Assembly: GCA_022747635.1 (NCBI GenBank)
Contig: JAKTNV010000001.1
Coordinates: forward strand, 38,439,351 to 38,503,350
Direction of reading: 5' to 3'
Length of the DNA stretch: 64,000 nt
Source of the DNA: Hetaerina americana
Taxonomy: Eukaryota > Arthropoda > Insecta > Odonata > Calopterygidae
The notes beneath the pieces were generated by a model. The model was not told the origin of the DNA, made no database searches, and saw nothing but the letters and a program-made list of their open reading frames with translations. A program made the position numbers and the translations under genes. Shown here in pieces: positions 1-12,279 of the stretch; position 1 is the stretch's first letter; every line of letters begins with the position of its first letter.

Positions 1-109
1 CGCGAGTAGCCGCTGGACGAGGTCAGATAGCTTCAGTGGCTTGTCTGCCTTCTCTGAGCCAAGTTGCGTGACGCTAGCATTGCCTGTGTTGTTTCTGTGA
101 TTGTTTACA

Positions 110-508
110 ATGTTTAAAAAAATTGAGAACGCCGCCAGTTGTGAAGTGAGGGCAGTGATTAAATTCCTCAATGCAAGAAACGTTCGCCCATGTGATATTC
201 ATCGCCAATTAAAGGAGGTGTATGGAGACAATGTAATGGACGAGTCGTCTGTTCGGCGGTGGTGTCGCAACTTCAACATGGGGAGGGGGAACACACACGA
301 TGATGAGCGTTCGGGGAGACCGTCTGTCATTACAGACCAACTGGTGAGCTCAGTTGACGAATTCGTGAGGAACGATCGGCGCGTCACAATTGATGACATC
401 TGTGAGCATTTTCCCAATGTTTCTCGAACAATTGTTCATGAAATTGTTAAACACCATCTGCATTATGCAAAAATTTGTGCAAGATGGGTCCCTCGCGTAT
501 CTCAATGA
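110..508 (+). pseudogene. Mariner transposase, N-terminal DNA-binding part
   Basis: The reading frame starts best at the ATG at 110 (MFKKIENAASCEVRAVIKFL); the open frame from 101 begins with TTG. Residues about 10-65 form the first helix-turn-helix (HTH_48 type), with RRWCRNFNMGR in the typical place. The GRPS linker follows near residue 69. The second helix-turn-helix runs to about residue 115 and ends in the conserved CARWVPR. The frame then stops at 508 because the catalytic DDD domain has been deleted. In the family these domains bind the terminal repeats. The protein is a truncated relic. Confidence 0.85.
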
Positions 509-602
509 GCTGGCGGCGAAGGACTATGCAGCAGGAATACAGAAACTTGTCACACGTTATGACAAATGCCTTAATTTGCTTGGAGATTATGTTGAGAAGT
601 AG
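490..602 (+). pseudogene. Mariner transposase, C-terminal remnant in a shifted frame
   Basis: In a different frame from the N-terminal part, the sequence reads LNELAAKDYAAGIQKL, then RYDKCLNLLGDYVEK and a TAG at 600-602. The pattern RY-KCL---GDYVEK is the usual end of transposases in this mariner group. The frame change and the missing middle place the deletion junction at about 485-510. None of the three catalytic aspartates is present. Confidence 0.75.
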
Positions 603-701
603 TTTAAAGTATCCTCTTTCAAATAAAATTTTTTATGTTTGTTAATATTTACTTTTGTGTCTTTATTTCACGAACGGGTACTACTTTCCGGATGACCCTC
701 G

Positions 702-1189
702 TACATTAATGTAGGCCGCCTCCCCCTAAAAACTACTAATAATGATCACATCGTAATTCGACATGCACAGAAATCATTTGACTCGTCGCTTGGATTCGTT
801 CATAGTTATTTACGTCACGACGATGATACAATATCATTGTGGATGAGGTACTAGCTTACAAGGGCATTCAGGCCCCGGGAGGGGCGTATTTGCATACCCG
901 GAAAGGACGACAATTATTTCAATATGCATTTTTCCCATCTGCCCCACCCTTGTAAATTGTAACCATTCTCTCCGTTCTATCCTTACTTCTCCAGTCCGTG
1001 GCGTTCTACCTCTCACTCCGCGGTCTCCCTTGCCCAAGACCCTCTATTCCCCGAGGGCCCTCCCGCCGTCTTCTTCCCGCGGCGGTGGCGGCACCCATCA
1101 CACGGTTCCCCGGCGGATGCCACGGGGGGGACCGGGCCACGGCCGGGACGGAACGAGAGAGAAAGAGGGCAGACGGCTGGCTCAAGGGC
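702..1189. other. Non-coding, no gene recognised
   Basis: Ordinary mixed-composition DNA, becoming CpG-rich from about 1000. I see no splice-bounded exon or repeat. Confidence 0.5.
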
Positions 1190-1640
1190 CATCGTATGGA
1201 GTGTGGTTGGAGGATGGGAAGGTGGGGAGGAAAATCGGAAGCGGGAGCAAGAGGACGCGAAGAAGCCCGCGAGCTCCCGCGCTGGCTCGCGGCCAACTCG
1301 ATCGAGGTTCAATTATCGGCGAGCCCAGATGGCTGGTAAAAATGTGTGTGGTGGGGATGGGGGAGCGTTGTGTGGGTAGGGAACAACGGGAGGGGGGTAC
1401 GTTGGGTGAAAAAGAAGGGGAAAGTGGAAGAGCCGGCGCGGATAAATTGACTGCGATGAGCCGCGGGGGAGAAAAGGTGTGGTTGCGCGGGAGGGGAGGA
1501 GCTGGTGGAGCAGGAGAGTATCAGGTGAGAGAGAGTAACTTCGAGAGGCAGGAAAGTCTGAGAGTGAGAGGGTGGTGTGGGGGAGGGGGTCGCCTCCTCG
1601 CTAAAAGACGAGTGAAGGGGAAGGTGAGGCGGTAGGTGTT
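1190..1640 (+). repeat. GC-rich polypurine tract
   Basis: The + strand is dominated by G and A in irregular GGGAGG/GAAG/GTGGGG runs. Open frames of 201 and 124 codons on the two strands here are simple products of this composition (Gly/Arg/Glu-rich on +, Pro/Ser/Phe-rich on -). It is the first of many such tracts in the window. Confidence 0.6.
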
Positions 1641-2098
1641 CCGTAACCTCTTTCATGAGTGTTGTCACTCCGGCCACGGGCACCCGCCCTGAGAATTAGC
1701 CTCCTCGCGCCCTTGGTCAAATATGCAGTGGATGTGGTGCCGCGGTTCAAATATAAGCGCATAACATGGTAGATGAGAGAGAGCGGGCGTCTCGAGTCCG
1801 TCCCGCTCTTGGCTTTAGATATGACGTATGCACATCACCGCATCTCCTCTGAGGACAGCAGAGAGTACCGTGAAACTATGTAGTAGGTGTTTTACTCAGA
1901 ATATCATCGTCAAACTCGTCAAGAGATGTAAGTGACCAGAGACGAGACGAGAGACCAGAGATACTTACAATCCATTACAAATATTGTGCCTCCCTATTTT
2001 TCTCTCTAAAACACATACACGGGCGTACAAATGTTCTCCTATCCAGAATTGATAAAACTAATAGATATTAGAATACTATAACCTAAAAGTATTACAAA
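1641..2098. other. Non-coding, no gene recognised
   Basis: AT-rich sequence between the purine tract and the SINE-like repeat. No coding or repeat signal was found. Confidence 0.5.
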
Positions 2099-2350
2099 GT
2101 CGCGGCAGTCCAGGGATATACCTTTGGACTAGTGACCACAGGGCCCAGGTTCGATTGCCAGGCAAGTTTCTTTGGGCACCCTCAGTTTCACTCAAGCTAT
2201 GCGATTTTTCGGGTACCACATTTTCCTGGGAAACCATAATCGGCACAGGAAGAGCGACTGGCACCCCTGATGTGTGAACTTGCCGTCTGGCTTAGCACTG
2301 AGTGAACTCTACCTGTCAGCACACCTCCGGGTTGATTTTTGAGTTCATGG
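2099..2350 (+). repeat. tRNA-derived SINE-like repeat, family A
   Basis: The head gtcgcggcagtccaggg is followed about 50 bases later by a pol III B-box-like motif, ggttcgattgcc, at 2148-2159. This is the layout of a tRNA-derived SINE promoter. The body continues with tgggcaccctcag and ttcctgggaaaccataatcgg. The same blocks, in the same order, occur on the opposite strand at 42748-42847, so this is a dispersed family. The 3' boundary is a guess placed where similarity and complexity fall off. Confidence 0.65.
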
Positions 2351-5300
2351 TGTTTTACATATATGTGTATCATTGTATATTTTATTTTACATCTAAAATG
2401 TATAAGTTATGCATTCATCGCCAAAATCACTGTGATTATAGACTGTATCTTTGAAATGGTTGGAATCTGACTTTGCCAGAATCACGGAAGGTCGCTCTTA
2501 AGAAGGGAAGAGAAGTCGTGGAGTGGGAAACGTTTTACAAGGGAAATACTGTCAACATCTCACTGCTAGTTCTTAGTATGACGGCTAAGCCTCTGTTCGT
2601 TCATTTTGTTTACTATAAAAGGTTCTCTACCACAGAGAAAGTTGAAACGTGACGTGGTGTTCATACAATGAAAGATCTCCGACCGATTGATATCCGTTTC
2701 CTCAAAATAGCAAATATCTCGCTATATCAGTAGTCATTACGAATGAGTTTGGATGATTAAAAATAATAAGTAAACCTGAGTGAAATTATGAAAAACAGCG
2801 GATCAAAATATGGACTTGTCCGGAGCCTTTGTATGAGGCAGTCCAATAGTTGTCTCACATTGTGGCAAATTTTATGTTCTCATAACTAAATTTATCTTTT
2901 ATAAAGCAATAAATATCCTCCTATATATAATATTTCTGATCAATTACGATACCAATCTTGAACGATCGATTCCACTGTTTCTAACATACTACAGAGCCAA
3001 AAGTTATGCAATTGGACGGCAGCAAAATATCGTGCATATCATGTCGAGGCAAAATATTTCAATATTTCGGTAACCTATGGAAAATGAAATAATATATATT
3101 AAAATCCTCTCCGCTTCACAAAAATGCCGAAAAGAATTCATAAGGTTTTCCCAAAAGTTCCGAGTTATATTTATTAACTAACCAAAAGCTTACACGAGCT
3201 TACAAGACTGCTGAGGAAAGAATATAATATAATAAAAAATCTCTATGTTATGTTCATAATTTAGTTAACGGTCTCACAGTGAAATCGATACTAGTTTACT
3301 ATTTTTTGGACAGATTAGGATCACATTACGCCCAAAAAAGTATCCGATTACACTGGGCTTTAGCTGGAATAAGATTACGTTTGGTATCATCTCACCCAGG
3401 AGGGACGAGTTTTTTTGATAGTGCATACATGATACCTTCTGAACGGTCGTGTATGGATAGGATTTAAACTGCGAGACGGTTAACTAGATAAACAACCTAA
3501 AAAAGAGATTTTTTATTTGATTATACAGTATTCCCTCCTCTAGTAAGGCAGTTGATGCATGTGTTATTCCACACAACTGATTTAAAGCAAATAAAAAAGG
3601 GTATGTTAGAGGAAAAGGATATGGCGCAGAGGACGCTGCGGGGATGGACGGCTCAACTGTCATGGAAATTTCTATTTTCACTTGCCGGTTATGGCGCCAT
3701 TGCCTCGGAGACGGATCTTTTTTGAGCAGCGCAGGATTTTGGGACTTCAAGTTAAGTTATCAGCTCACCACTAATAATTCAACTACAGCATATGTGTCGT
3801 AAATGATTACGTGTAACTCATTTTTCATTAACTACAAAAGTATCGTGACTCAAATATTCGTTTCTGCAAGAAAATTCAACGGAGGGTAAGTTTTGAAATT
3901 GATAATATCTCACTGCTGAGATTCCATCAAGGCGTATTCCGATTTGGATTTGTAATCTTTCAAAAATATTCTAGAAGCGCTGTCATTTTATTGCTTTGAA
4001 TACATATTTTTTATTTTAGTCCTAGGTTAATAACAGCATCCAGGATATAACCCAATTTGCCAGTAACTTATTAGTTTGAGGTTCATGGGGCATTACGCGG
4101 CTGCCGACATGCCATAAAAATGTCGTAACGTTGAGTACCGTTTATGCACTTAACTACAATCATGCAACAATAACACTAACAGTATTTTTATAAAAGAGCA
4201 ACAGCTAATCACATTTTACATTCCAACGGTTCTTCAGCAATAAAAATAATAATAACCTTTGATAGAGACTTTTCATTTGACGAACTGACATCTGTGGAGT
4301 GGTTAAATTTTTTTGGAATGCCGTGTCAGTAAACCGCAAGTAAAAGATGGCGACTTTTGCCACACCTCATTATTTTTGTTGCTTTTAGTTGTCTTCATTG
4401 CATTGTATTTTTGTTAAAGCTTTTTTAGAATCATTGTAAGTGTTAAATAAATTAATTTCCAACTTCAGGAGAAAAACTTATTGGCAACACTTTTGTGACT
4501 AGCTTTGTATTTTCAATTGCCGTATAATTCCATTATGATGAAATTCCGCAATTTGCCGGTAAATGGCAAATAATTCCGAGTTTGGATATTTAAAAGGGTT
4601 GAGCGCTTTTCAAACATAATAATTATCTTTTAAACGTGGTCAATTTTAAATTATTACCACGAGTTATTTTGTTACTCTGATGCCCATTTTTGGCGAACCT
4701 CTCGGACAAAAGATTTTGCCGAGAGAAATTTGTCGTCAATATTACTCGATGTATCCGAAATAAATTTTTATAACGGCGCGGCGTTTAAATTCCATATTTT
4801 TAAGTTGAAGTTGAACGGTGGAAATAGATCATCACGAAGGGCTGTGATTCAAGAAGATTTCGTGAATTGTCACCGTCCAACCCTCCAGTACTTACACCTT
4901 CTCTACAGCAACCTCAGATGTAGGGAATTCGCCGCTCACAAAGAATTGGTGGTTTCAACTTCCTTCTCTGAGTCGATGATTTCGAAACCGTGATTCGCCG
5001 ACAGTAAGATAAGGGCAGACACATTTTAAAGCAGTCGGGCCGGAAATTATTATTAAGGCGGGATCTTCGTTTGATTCCATTTAATACACTCAGGGTTTAA
5101 CAGAAGACACCTCTCGCGTCGATCTCGCGCGAGTAGGTAACAATTTACAAAATACTCGAACACCAAAATAGATCTGTATTTTCATTCGTATGGGAAAATG
5201 ACAAGAAATATAAATTTCAGATACAAATGAAAATGAAACAATATCAAACAACGATTTTTGTCTGAGCATGAATTTTCCTGAAGCATTGTAGAATCTCTCC

Positions 5301-5819
5301 CAGTTAATGCTATAATATCCAAAACGAGAAGAACAGGAATATTCAGCATGTATCATCCTACCAGCTTATGTGACAACTACAATAAAAGCAAAGCTAGTGT
5401 ACCCCAGCCTAAAATTTTATTAAAAGTAAAATAGCAATTCGAGGCATTTTTTATTTCCTATGCTAACATTCCCATTTTATTTTCAAAAATATAATAGTAT
5501 ACTTTTAATTACTCTATGAAGCATGTTCCTGACGCCAAATGAAATTAAAGATATTAGTTAATATTTAATTTTACGTTTTCCAAAATTGAGTGAAGAATAA
5601 AAAGCGAATGCTCATACTGCCTCAAAAAGCCTAGGCATTGATTATTAAGATGAAGTAGAGTATAAAGACCATAACCGTGGAGGTTTCCCATAGTTATTTT
5701 CGTGTAGCCAAGCTCGGTGATATGTAAGGAATTCTCTGTCAAATAGCTCTTCTCCCAACCCCCGTGGCATATGGCTCGATGTTTGAACGCATTCGTGCGA
5801 CAAAATGCACGACAGTAAT
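2351..5819. other. AT-rich non-coding DNA
   Basis: Long AT-rich stretch with scattered short open frames of 60-90 codons that lack splice sites, homology or codon bias. It may be intron of a minus-strand gene reading down from 9.6 or 36.9 kb, but nothing here proves that. Confidence 0.45.
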
Positions 5820-6240
5820 TGAGGCAGCACGTCACGGTCAAGCGAAGACAAATCCTGGTCCCATACTGCCTCGCCGCGTCAAGAGAGGTCTTAAAAATCG
5901 GCGGGCGACGTCGCGGTGACCGGAATCCCATTTCAAGGCCCGCGCGGCGGGGATCTTGGCAGTGAAAGAGGGACAGAGACATCCTTGGCCGAGGCCGCGA
6001 TGCCAATTTCCTGCCCCACAAGCGACGCGTGCATTCATCCACCCACCCACTCCTCCGCGAAGTTCTCCTGAGGTCAAATGCTCGGGCCAAAGATAAGCCA
6101 CTTCCCCTCTCTCTGCTCACGTTCGCACGCATGGCAGACACGCACGCACGCACGCGGCGGCATCCCTCTTCTCCTGCTGGCGTGTTCGGGAGATGAGGCG
6201 GCGGTTCTTGCCCTCAGGATGCTTATATATAATCCTCACC
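5820..6240. promoter_or_regulatory. CpG-rich segment with TATA-like box, possible promoter
   Basis: A CpG-rich island in AT-rich surroundings. It contains an (ACGC)n run at about 6139-6156, a GATA site (agataag) near 6093, and a TATA-like tatatataa at 6224-6232 on the + strand. No convincing first exon follows on +. A 199-codon open frame on - covers the area but has no recognisable domain. The regulatory reading is an inference from composition. Confidence 0.25.
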
Positions 6241-9200
6241 CTCTGAAAAGTCATCTTCATGGGGGCTTAACACCATATAATCGCCATCAAACCGAAGGCC
6301 GGGCTATGATGCATTCGCCTTTTACATTTCGCTGTCTAAAACGCTCCGTGGGTAGACATGTATTTTAACAGCAAAGAAAGGGAGCTAAATCAGGAAAAAC
6401 TGCGATGTCAAGGCGTGAGTAGAAATAGTGGGAGATAATTACAAAGATCTCCAAGAAATAGGGAAGGGTAGAAGATTCCCGTTTTCCCATTCTGGCATAT
6501 CGTAGAACTGACTCTGCATTTTTAGATAAATTAATTCGATTTTCGATTTATTCAGTCATAAAATGTTATTTGAAACATAAAACTGTAAGCTAGAAGCATG
6601 AGGACCCACAGCTTATTAGGCCGATTTGCTTCAAATGACGAGTATCTGGAGGTAGATGCTAGCGATCGCCTCCATCATTCCCCGACTATTGACCTATGCT
6701 CTGTATTCCGCGGGAATGTTACTCGTATGGCTTAAACATTCAAATTTTGAGTGAAATAATCATATGTCAGAAAAATAACTTAGGGAAACAACTGGATGGG
6801 GTAATTGCCAATTAATATGTTGTTAGAGAGTACTTAAATAAGCCAGAGGAAAAAACTTCCCATACATGAAGGGGTATTCTAGCCGATAATGAAGAAAATA
6901 GTTGATACACACAATTTGCAATAAATTTTGCACTAGATACTGGAATACGCGAAAAAATGAGGAACGATCGATCCGAGAGGCGAAAGAGGTGAACGCAGAT
7001 AAACGTTGGACCGTCGAATCTAATGACGATGAGTAGGGAATGTTTAATTTTCCATTCCATCTCTACTACTGGTTTGCTCCTCACTGGGATAATCGTAATC
7101 AGTGATGCGAAGTGAAATTAGGTGTACTATACCAGTCAGGGAGACCCGGGATGCAGGTAATTCTCAAAACAGGATGAAAGAAAATAAATGGCTAAAGTGG
7201 AAAATTTTAGATCCTCTTCCCTTCTCACTCTTTTGCGACTTCCGATTGGCGTAGCATGGTATGATCATATCCAATGTCATTTACCTCAATAGATCTGCCA
7301 TCAATTCAATACTTTATTGTTATATGTTTAACTTTTTATTATTAAAAATACGCATGATATAACATGAGACATTTCTCAAGGTTTGGGCGAAGCTGGTACC
7401 AGAGTGACAGTGACAGAAACCTAGGACTATATTTAAGAATAGAAGCTTCCGGAAAATGGGACTGTCATCTTTGAGAAGGATAACAAGCGTAAGGAGTTTG
7501 CGAAAAACAATTCGTTTTTTAGTCGAAGCATGGGATAATGAGAATCATCATAGCAAGGGTTGTAATAAATTCTTCAATTTTAGAAACGAACTTTATTAGA
7601 TGCTTTTAAACAAAGTGATTTTTGTCTTCGATTTTCCAGTAACCTCTGAAATCTTCATTAGATGATTAAGGTCATGCTTTACCCTTAAAAATTACACGAA
7701 ATTAAATTACAGAAAGAATTATGACAACGTTTAATGTGCTAAAAATATTGCTTGCCAAAAAGGAATTAACGAATGCAGAATTAACGAATAATTAGCAAAT
7801 TATTTTCTGGATTGTAAACTTTGATGGTTTTGATTCCTCACGAACTGAATTGTACATATTGTTACTTCCCTTATCAACAATTTAAAAAGAAAAATAGTTA
7901 AATAAGGTACCAATATTGTCCAGATTAATTTTAAATTCTTTAAAGTTTCTTCCATTTCATCGCAATACTCTTGTGTGAAAAAACAATTTGTTTACCTATC
8001 CCCGAGCAAATGTTTGGCTTACATTCGTACTAGAATGTTTTCAATTTAAACCCTTGTCGTGCTAATCTGGAAATGTATCAAACGCTGGCGGCGCTTAAAT
8101 ATACGAGTACATGTGGCCATCAGGCCAAATCAATTTCAACAAAGTAAATGTCAACAAGTGAATCGATGCTGTTTTTCTCGAAATATAATTTCCGAAGTAA
8201 CATGCAAAGTCAGGGGGGGGCAGCTTCCTTTACTCACGTTCTTGGACAAATGAAACGGAACCAATGAGACAGGTACTTAACGTGTGATTGCTACTTAAGA
8301 AGCATTTTTACTTTATAATAAGGACACAATACATCAAAATCCATGACTCCCAACATTTTCCATCTTAAAAATTAGTACTTCAGTATAAGGCTCAAACTAT
8401 CCTCAACGGCTGACACAATTCCGCCGTAAACAATGAAAGGAGAGCGGAATGGCCCGATCAAACCCGCTGGCGGTGATTTGTTTCCCTCCAATTCCCGTTT
8501 CGAGGCAATGAGGCTGGGGCATATCCACAGGTTCGCAGATTGATGGCAGATACAACAGTGGCCCAAACGCAAAAATCTCACCGATCCCTCGAGCGGGCGC
8601 AGATAATAATCACTTCTTTCATGCTCGGTCGCTTAATTCTTCGGCGTCTTATCTTTCATTCTAAATCCCGAAACTACCAAACTCAAGATTGCCCAAATGC
8701 AACACGAGCATCACCCCGTCGAAAATGTGCCGATTACATTAACTGGCCATTTACTCGGCTCCCAACCGTTGATATCGAGGAATGCGGCGCCTGACTCCCG
8801 CTCTTTCTCACCTTTGGGCTCGTTTATGCGAACCTTCTCGCTCGATTCGATACCAGGCCAACAACCAGAATACGCGGCGCGAAAGGTGAGGCAATAACGG
8901 AAAAAATGTAACGCTTTCAACATTCCATGCTTCTCAGCTCAAGTTTTCGCCATAATACTTCGAAACCACCAGCGGCCCTTTTCCCTTAACCTCGGTAAGG
9001 GCACTCCCCGTAATCATTGTTCTTTCCATTTTGAAGGAGTTAGGGGAGATGGCGAGATCTGATACCCGGCGGACGTATCACATCCCTAATCCAAAGGGAA
9101 ATGCATAAACGCATGTGTGCGGAGGGAGCGGTGTCTTGGGTTTGAGCTGAGAAATGATGTTTCATGTTTCATGAAGTTTTCAACAAATGGTGGAGACACT

Positions 9201-9606
9201 TGAATTTGCATAACGAGCATTTTCTGACTTTTACATCACCCCCGATTTCACGTGGTGGAAAACCCCCTTCAGAACTATCTAAATACGCGGAATTATTCCA
9301 ATGAATTTTCATTCCACCCATTATAGCGTTTTATTATTATTTTTAACTATGAATTAGCGTCCTCACTTTAAAATATAGATTTGTAACTTTACTCATGATA
9401 CAGCGGAACAATAGCCACGATATGATGTATGCTTTTCTAAGAAAACGTTGAAGAGTAAGTGCGACGCGCAACGAATTATTGAAATGCATTTTTGTGCTCA
9501 ATATCTCAATATATAATATTTTGTTAATTAAAGTGAAACCCTTCCATTATATCCCGATTATTTCACGTTAGTAGCGATTCGCAAGCCCCTGAGTAGGAAT
9601 ACTCAC
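6241..9606. other. Non-coding, no confirmed gene
   Basis: AT-rich except for 8390-8930, which has higher complexity and moderate GC and open frames of about 70-85 codons on both strands. No splice sites frame those, so they could equally be conserved non-coding sequence. No repeat was recognised. Confidence 0.4.
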
Positions 9607-9708
9607 ATTTTCCATGCTATTCAGCAGATAGATGGCCGTGTTCATCTCGTACAGGGACCCAAACCCAAACGGATTTGAATTTAGACATATAAGCTTATGG
9701 GTGGGCCA
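9607..9708 (-). CDS. Internal coding exon, 34 codons, product unknown
   Basis: Read on -, a pyrimidine-rich acceptor (gtttttctgtatagcag) precedes 102 bases open in one frame, followed by the donor gtgagt. The exon enters and leaves in phase 0. The translation includes KLICLNSNPFGFG and SLYEMNTAIYLLNSMEN. Codons in its second half end mostly in G or C, unlike the AT-rich flanks, which supports coding use. I do not recognise the protein. An alternative is a first exon starting at its internal ATG (about 9646). It could be a downstream exon of the gene beginning at 37045, but 27 kb and missing intermediates separate them. Confidence 0.55.
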
Positions 9709-10969
9709 CTGCTATACAGAAAAACTCTGCTTTGCGTTGTCTCTCATTTATTAATTTACACGTGCTGACATTGACTAAATTTACGTTTAACTTTCGAGAC
9801 TTACTCACTTGGCATTTACCACGAAAGTCACCAAAGAGTAACTTCTCAGATCATGAGGTAGAACTCATGAGAAATTCAAAACAGCATTGACTTAAGACAA
9901 ATTGTGATTGCCGTTTGGCGATGAAAAACATAAGAACGCTTAGCCAAAAATGCGCAACCGATTTATTCTGATGTAACTAATAGGATGGTGAGAATAATTT
10001 TCGGCGAGTATTGGAAAATTGTCTATGTTACCATCACCGGGTATCCGAGAGGAAATATTATTGATTACTATTGGTGAATTATTATTAATTCATCTGTATA
10101 TATTCCTAAAATCAGGGGGAAGAACGGCAATGTATTTGATTTGACGGATCAGAGAACCTAACTTCAAGTTATGCCTCTGGGTTCAAATCGGAAATACCAA
10201 TTTGACTTCATGATTTCACTCACAAGCAAGTGCATAATAATACTTGTACAATAAAGTTCTAGAAACTCTTACTTCCACTTCTCTTCCTGTTGAAGTTGAT
10301 CACTTCCCAGAAAATAAAAACCAACGGAAAACATACCTCAGAGGAATACTCACGATATTTCGATGTGGGAATTAATCCATAACAACCTGCATAAGCCCTT
10401 TCAAGGACGCGTGAGATTCTCGATTGCATAACTAGCATTTATCCTTTATGATTCTCCCGTTCTTCCTTTTCGCATGGTGTACCGTTCAAATCGTCCGCAA
10501 CGACTGTTAATGAAGCATGCAATCGATCATGCGCTCCAGGAGACCTGTTTAAAAATCATAGTCCCGGCTACAATAGCCACCCTAGCGAGCACTGGATAGC
10601 GTGACGATGGATTTATAGCTCCGAGAGTGTGCGATTGCATTGTGCATCTAGGCCAGCCCTTTGGCTGCATGTGAATGGATCTGTCATTGCATTACTAACA
10701 TGGTACCGTAATATGCCATATGCTATTTGAATGTATGTTCTAGTAGTATGATGGGATCTTGATTCACTAATTCTGAACGTCTATAACATTGTGTGCGGTC
10801 CGAGGCACTTGAATAATCCGTCTATCCCTGCGGATACTTCAAAGTACGCACTTATGTGTGATCAATAGGAGACGGGCAATTGTGTAACACAAATCCGTGA
10901 GAAAGTTATTTCTTTCAAGACTGTATTACTACGGATAGACCCCATGCCTAGAGATATTATTTTTCTCAC

Positions 10970-11018
10970 CTAACTTTATCGCCAAAACCCCATAAAAGAT
11001 TACACGAGAGTAATCGAC
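10970..11018 (-). CDS. Weak candidate internal exon, 49 bp
   Basis: On - the acceptor tract aatttttcctccttaag leads into 49 bases open in two frames. One of these reads VDYSRVIFYGVLAIKL, and the donor is GTTAG|gtgaga. Entry phase 0 would match the exit phase of an upstream exon ending in phase 0. The length is short and no homology is seen, so this rests on splice signals alone. Confidence 0.2.
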
Positions 11019-11560
11019 CTTAAGGAGGAAAAATTAAAAACTCAACAGGAACCTCAAACTCAAATATTAAAGCTTCATCAAAAGTTAGTAGAGAAAATAT
11101 GAAAATAAACTTTCCCCAAATTAAAAGTAATTCTCCTAAATTTCATTTTATTTTAGTGCTAAACATTGTATTCATACCTTAGACAAATGTTCATTGACTG
11201 TCATGAATTAATTATAGTATTTTATTTGCTCTATTAAAAATTCATGTGCCCATATCATTAGTCTTTCCTTTACAATTGGCATCCTTGCGATGGCAATTAT
11301 AATATGTAAATGCAGACACCCAGGCATCGTGTACCAACACACCACAGAATCCATTTCAATCCAAATATAGGTGAAGGGGGTTCCAAGCCGTTCCTTCTCT
11401 TCCTCCACATCAGCCACTTCGATGCTCTTGCGGTGCGGCAACATACAAACATCGAAGCCTAGCTCTCCGCCCTTGTATTATCTCTCTATGCCGACTTAAC
11501 TGTTTACCTTCGAAGCGATTCATCTCCGGGACAAAACGTTAGTTAGATTTACAAACAAAA

Positions 11561-11647
11561 CAATCAATCATGAGAGGCACTCTTTTATAAACATCCCGAT
11601 TGATATTTAACTACGGTCGAGAAAGCAATCTGGAAGGCAATCAATCA
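11561..11647. promoter_or_regulatory. Cluster of ATCAATCA homeodomain-type motifs
   Basis: The 10-mer caatcaatca occurs at 11561-11570 and again at 11638-11647, with gattgat at 11598-11604 between them. Such sites are bound by PBX/Extradenticle-type TALE homeodomain proteins in animals. The clustering within 90 bases suggests an enhancer element, but these are short AT-rich words and could occur by chance. Confidence 0.2.
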
Positions 11648-12203
11648 ACAACTTTTAACCGCTGGAGAAAGACAAAGTTATATAATCATCCAACGGCTTA
11701 ATTAACCGTCAGATTTAACATCTATCTCCCGCTCTTTCAAACTCTCCATCGAAAAATTCTTTCACCGGCTAAACTCAACTTGGTAGAGGCACAAGGCATT
11801 TTTCCACATGGCTTAACGGCTCATTGCATGGAAAATGAACATCGGGATAGGAGATTTAAATTTTAATTCCCGGGACCAGTGATTCAAATAACTTGCCCAT
11901 AGAATGAAAATCTTATATACGGAAAAAATTAAGTATTGCTTCAAAGTAAAATACCTACAGAAGTCAGGGAATCTATTTCAACGGGCCTTCCGGCAAGGGG
12001 TCTGTCCAATAAATCTTGAACTGTAAATCATTCTTCATTATTATATAAAAAAAGCAAATGACCCCTTTATTTCTGCCGATATATTCTTAGAAGTGTTATC
12101 CATTATTTTATAAGTTCATACATAATAATAAAAAAATACTGAGAGTTATTCCCTTGGATTAATGCGTGATAAAAATCACGTCCGAGTAAATTACATCATC
12201 TTC

Positions 12204-12279
12204 ACGAAGAGAGGTAGAATAAGTCGGAGACGAAGAAAGGTAGAATAAAACGAAGATAAGACGAAGAGAGGTAGAATAA
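12204..12279 (+). repeat. Short imperfect tandem repeat, three copies
   Basis: The unit acgaaga(g/a)aggtagaataa appears at 12204-12222, 12230-12248 and 12261-12279, separated by 7 and 12 bases. The copies differ at only one position. It is a local duplication with no coding frame. Confidence 0.75.

Larger units (their letters stand above)
1..701 (+). mobile_element. Mariner element, internally deleted, 5' end outside window
   Basis: The block holds the N-terminal two-helix-turn-helix DNA-binding region of a mariner transposase and its very C-terminus, with nothing between. The right end at about 672-701 reads like a mariner terminal repeat (actttccggatgaccctcg) and is followed by the target dinucleotide TA at 702-703. 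The left terminal repeat is not in the window, so the element starts before position 1 or has lost that end. A full mariner is about 1.3 kb, so roughly half is missing. It cannot make active transposase. The family resembles the mariners often annotated as SETMAR-like in insect genomes. Confidence 0.85.
9709..12203. other. Mostly non-coding, moderate complexity
   Basis: Apart from a weak exon candidate at 10970-11018 and a homeodomain-motif cluster at 11561-11647, no gene or repeat is recognised. Sections around 10380-10700 and 11500-11850 look less AT-biased than the flanks and may contain regulatory sequence. Confidence 0.4.

Noticed and set aside
1030..1635. 201-codon Gly/Arg-rich open frame on +
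   Set aside because: Low-complexity product of a purine tract; other frames are open as well.
5554..6153. 199-codon open frame on -
   Set aside because: It spans a CpG-rich patch and an AT-rich patch with no consistent codon use, no domain and no splice frame.
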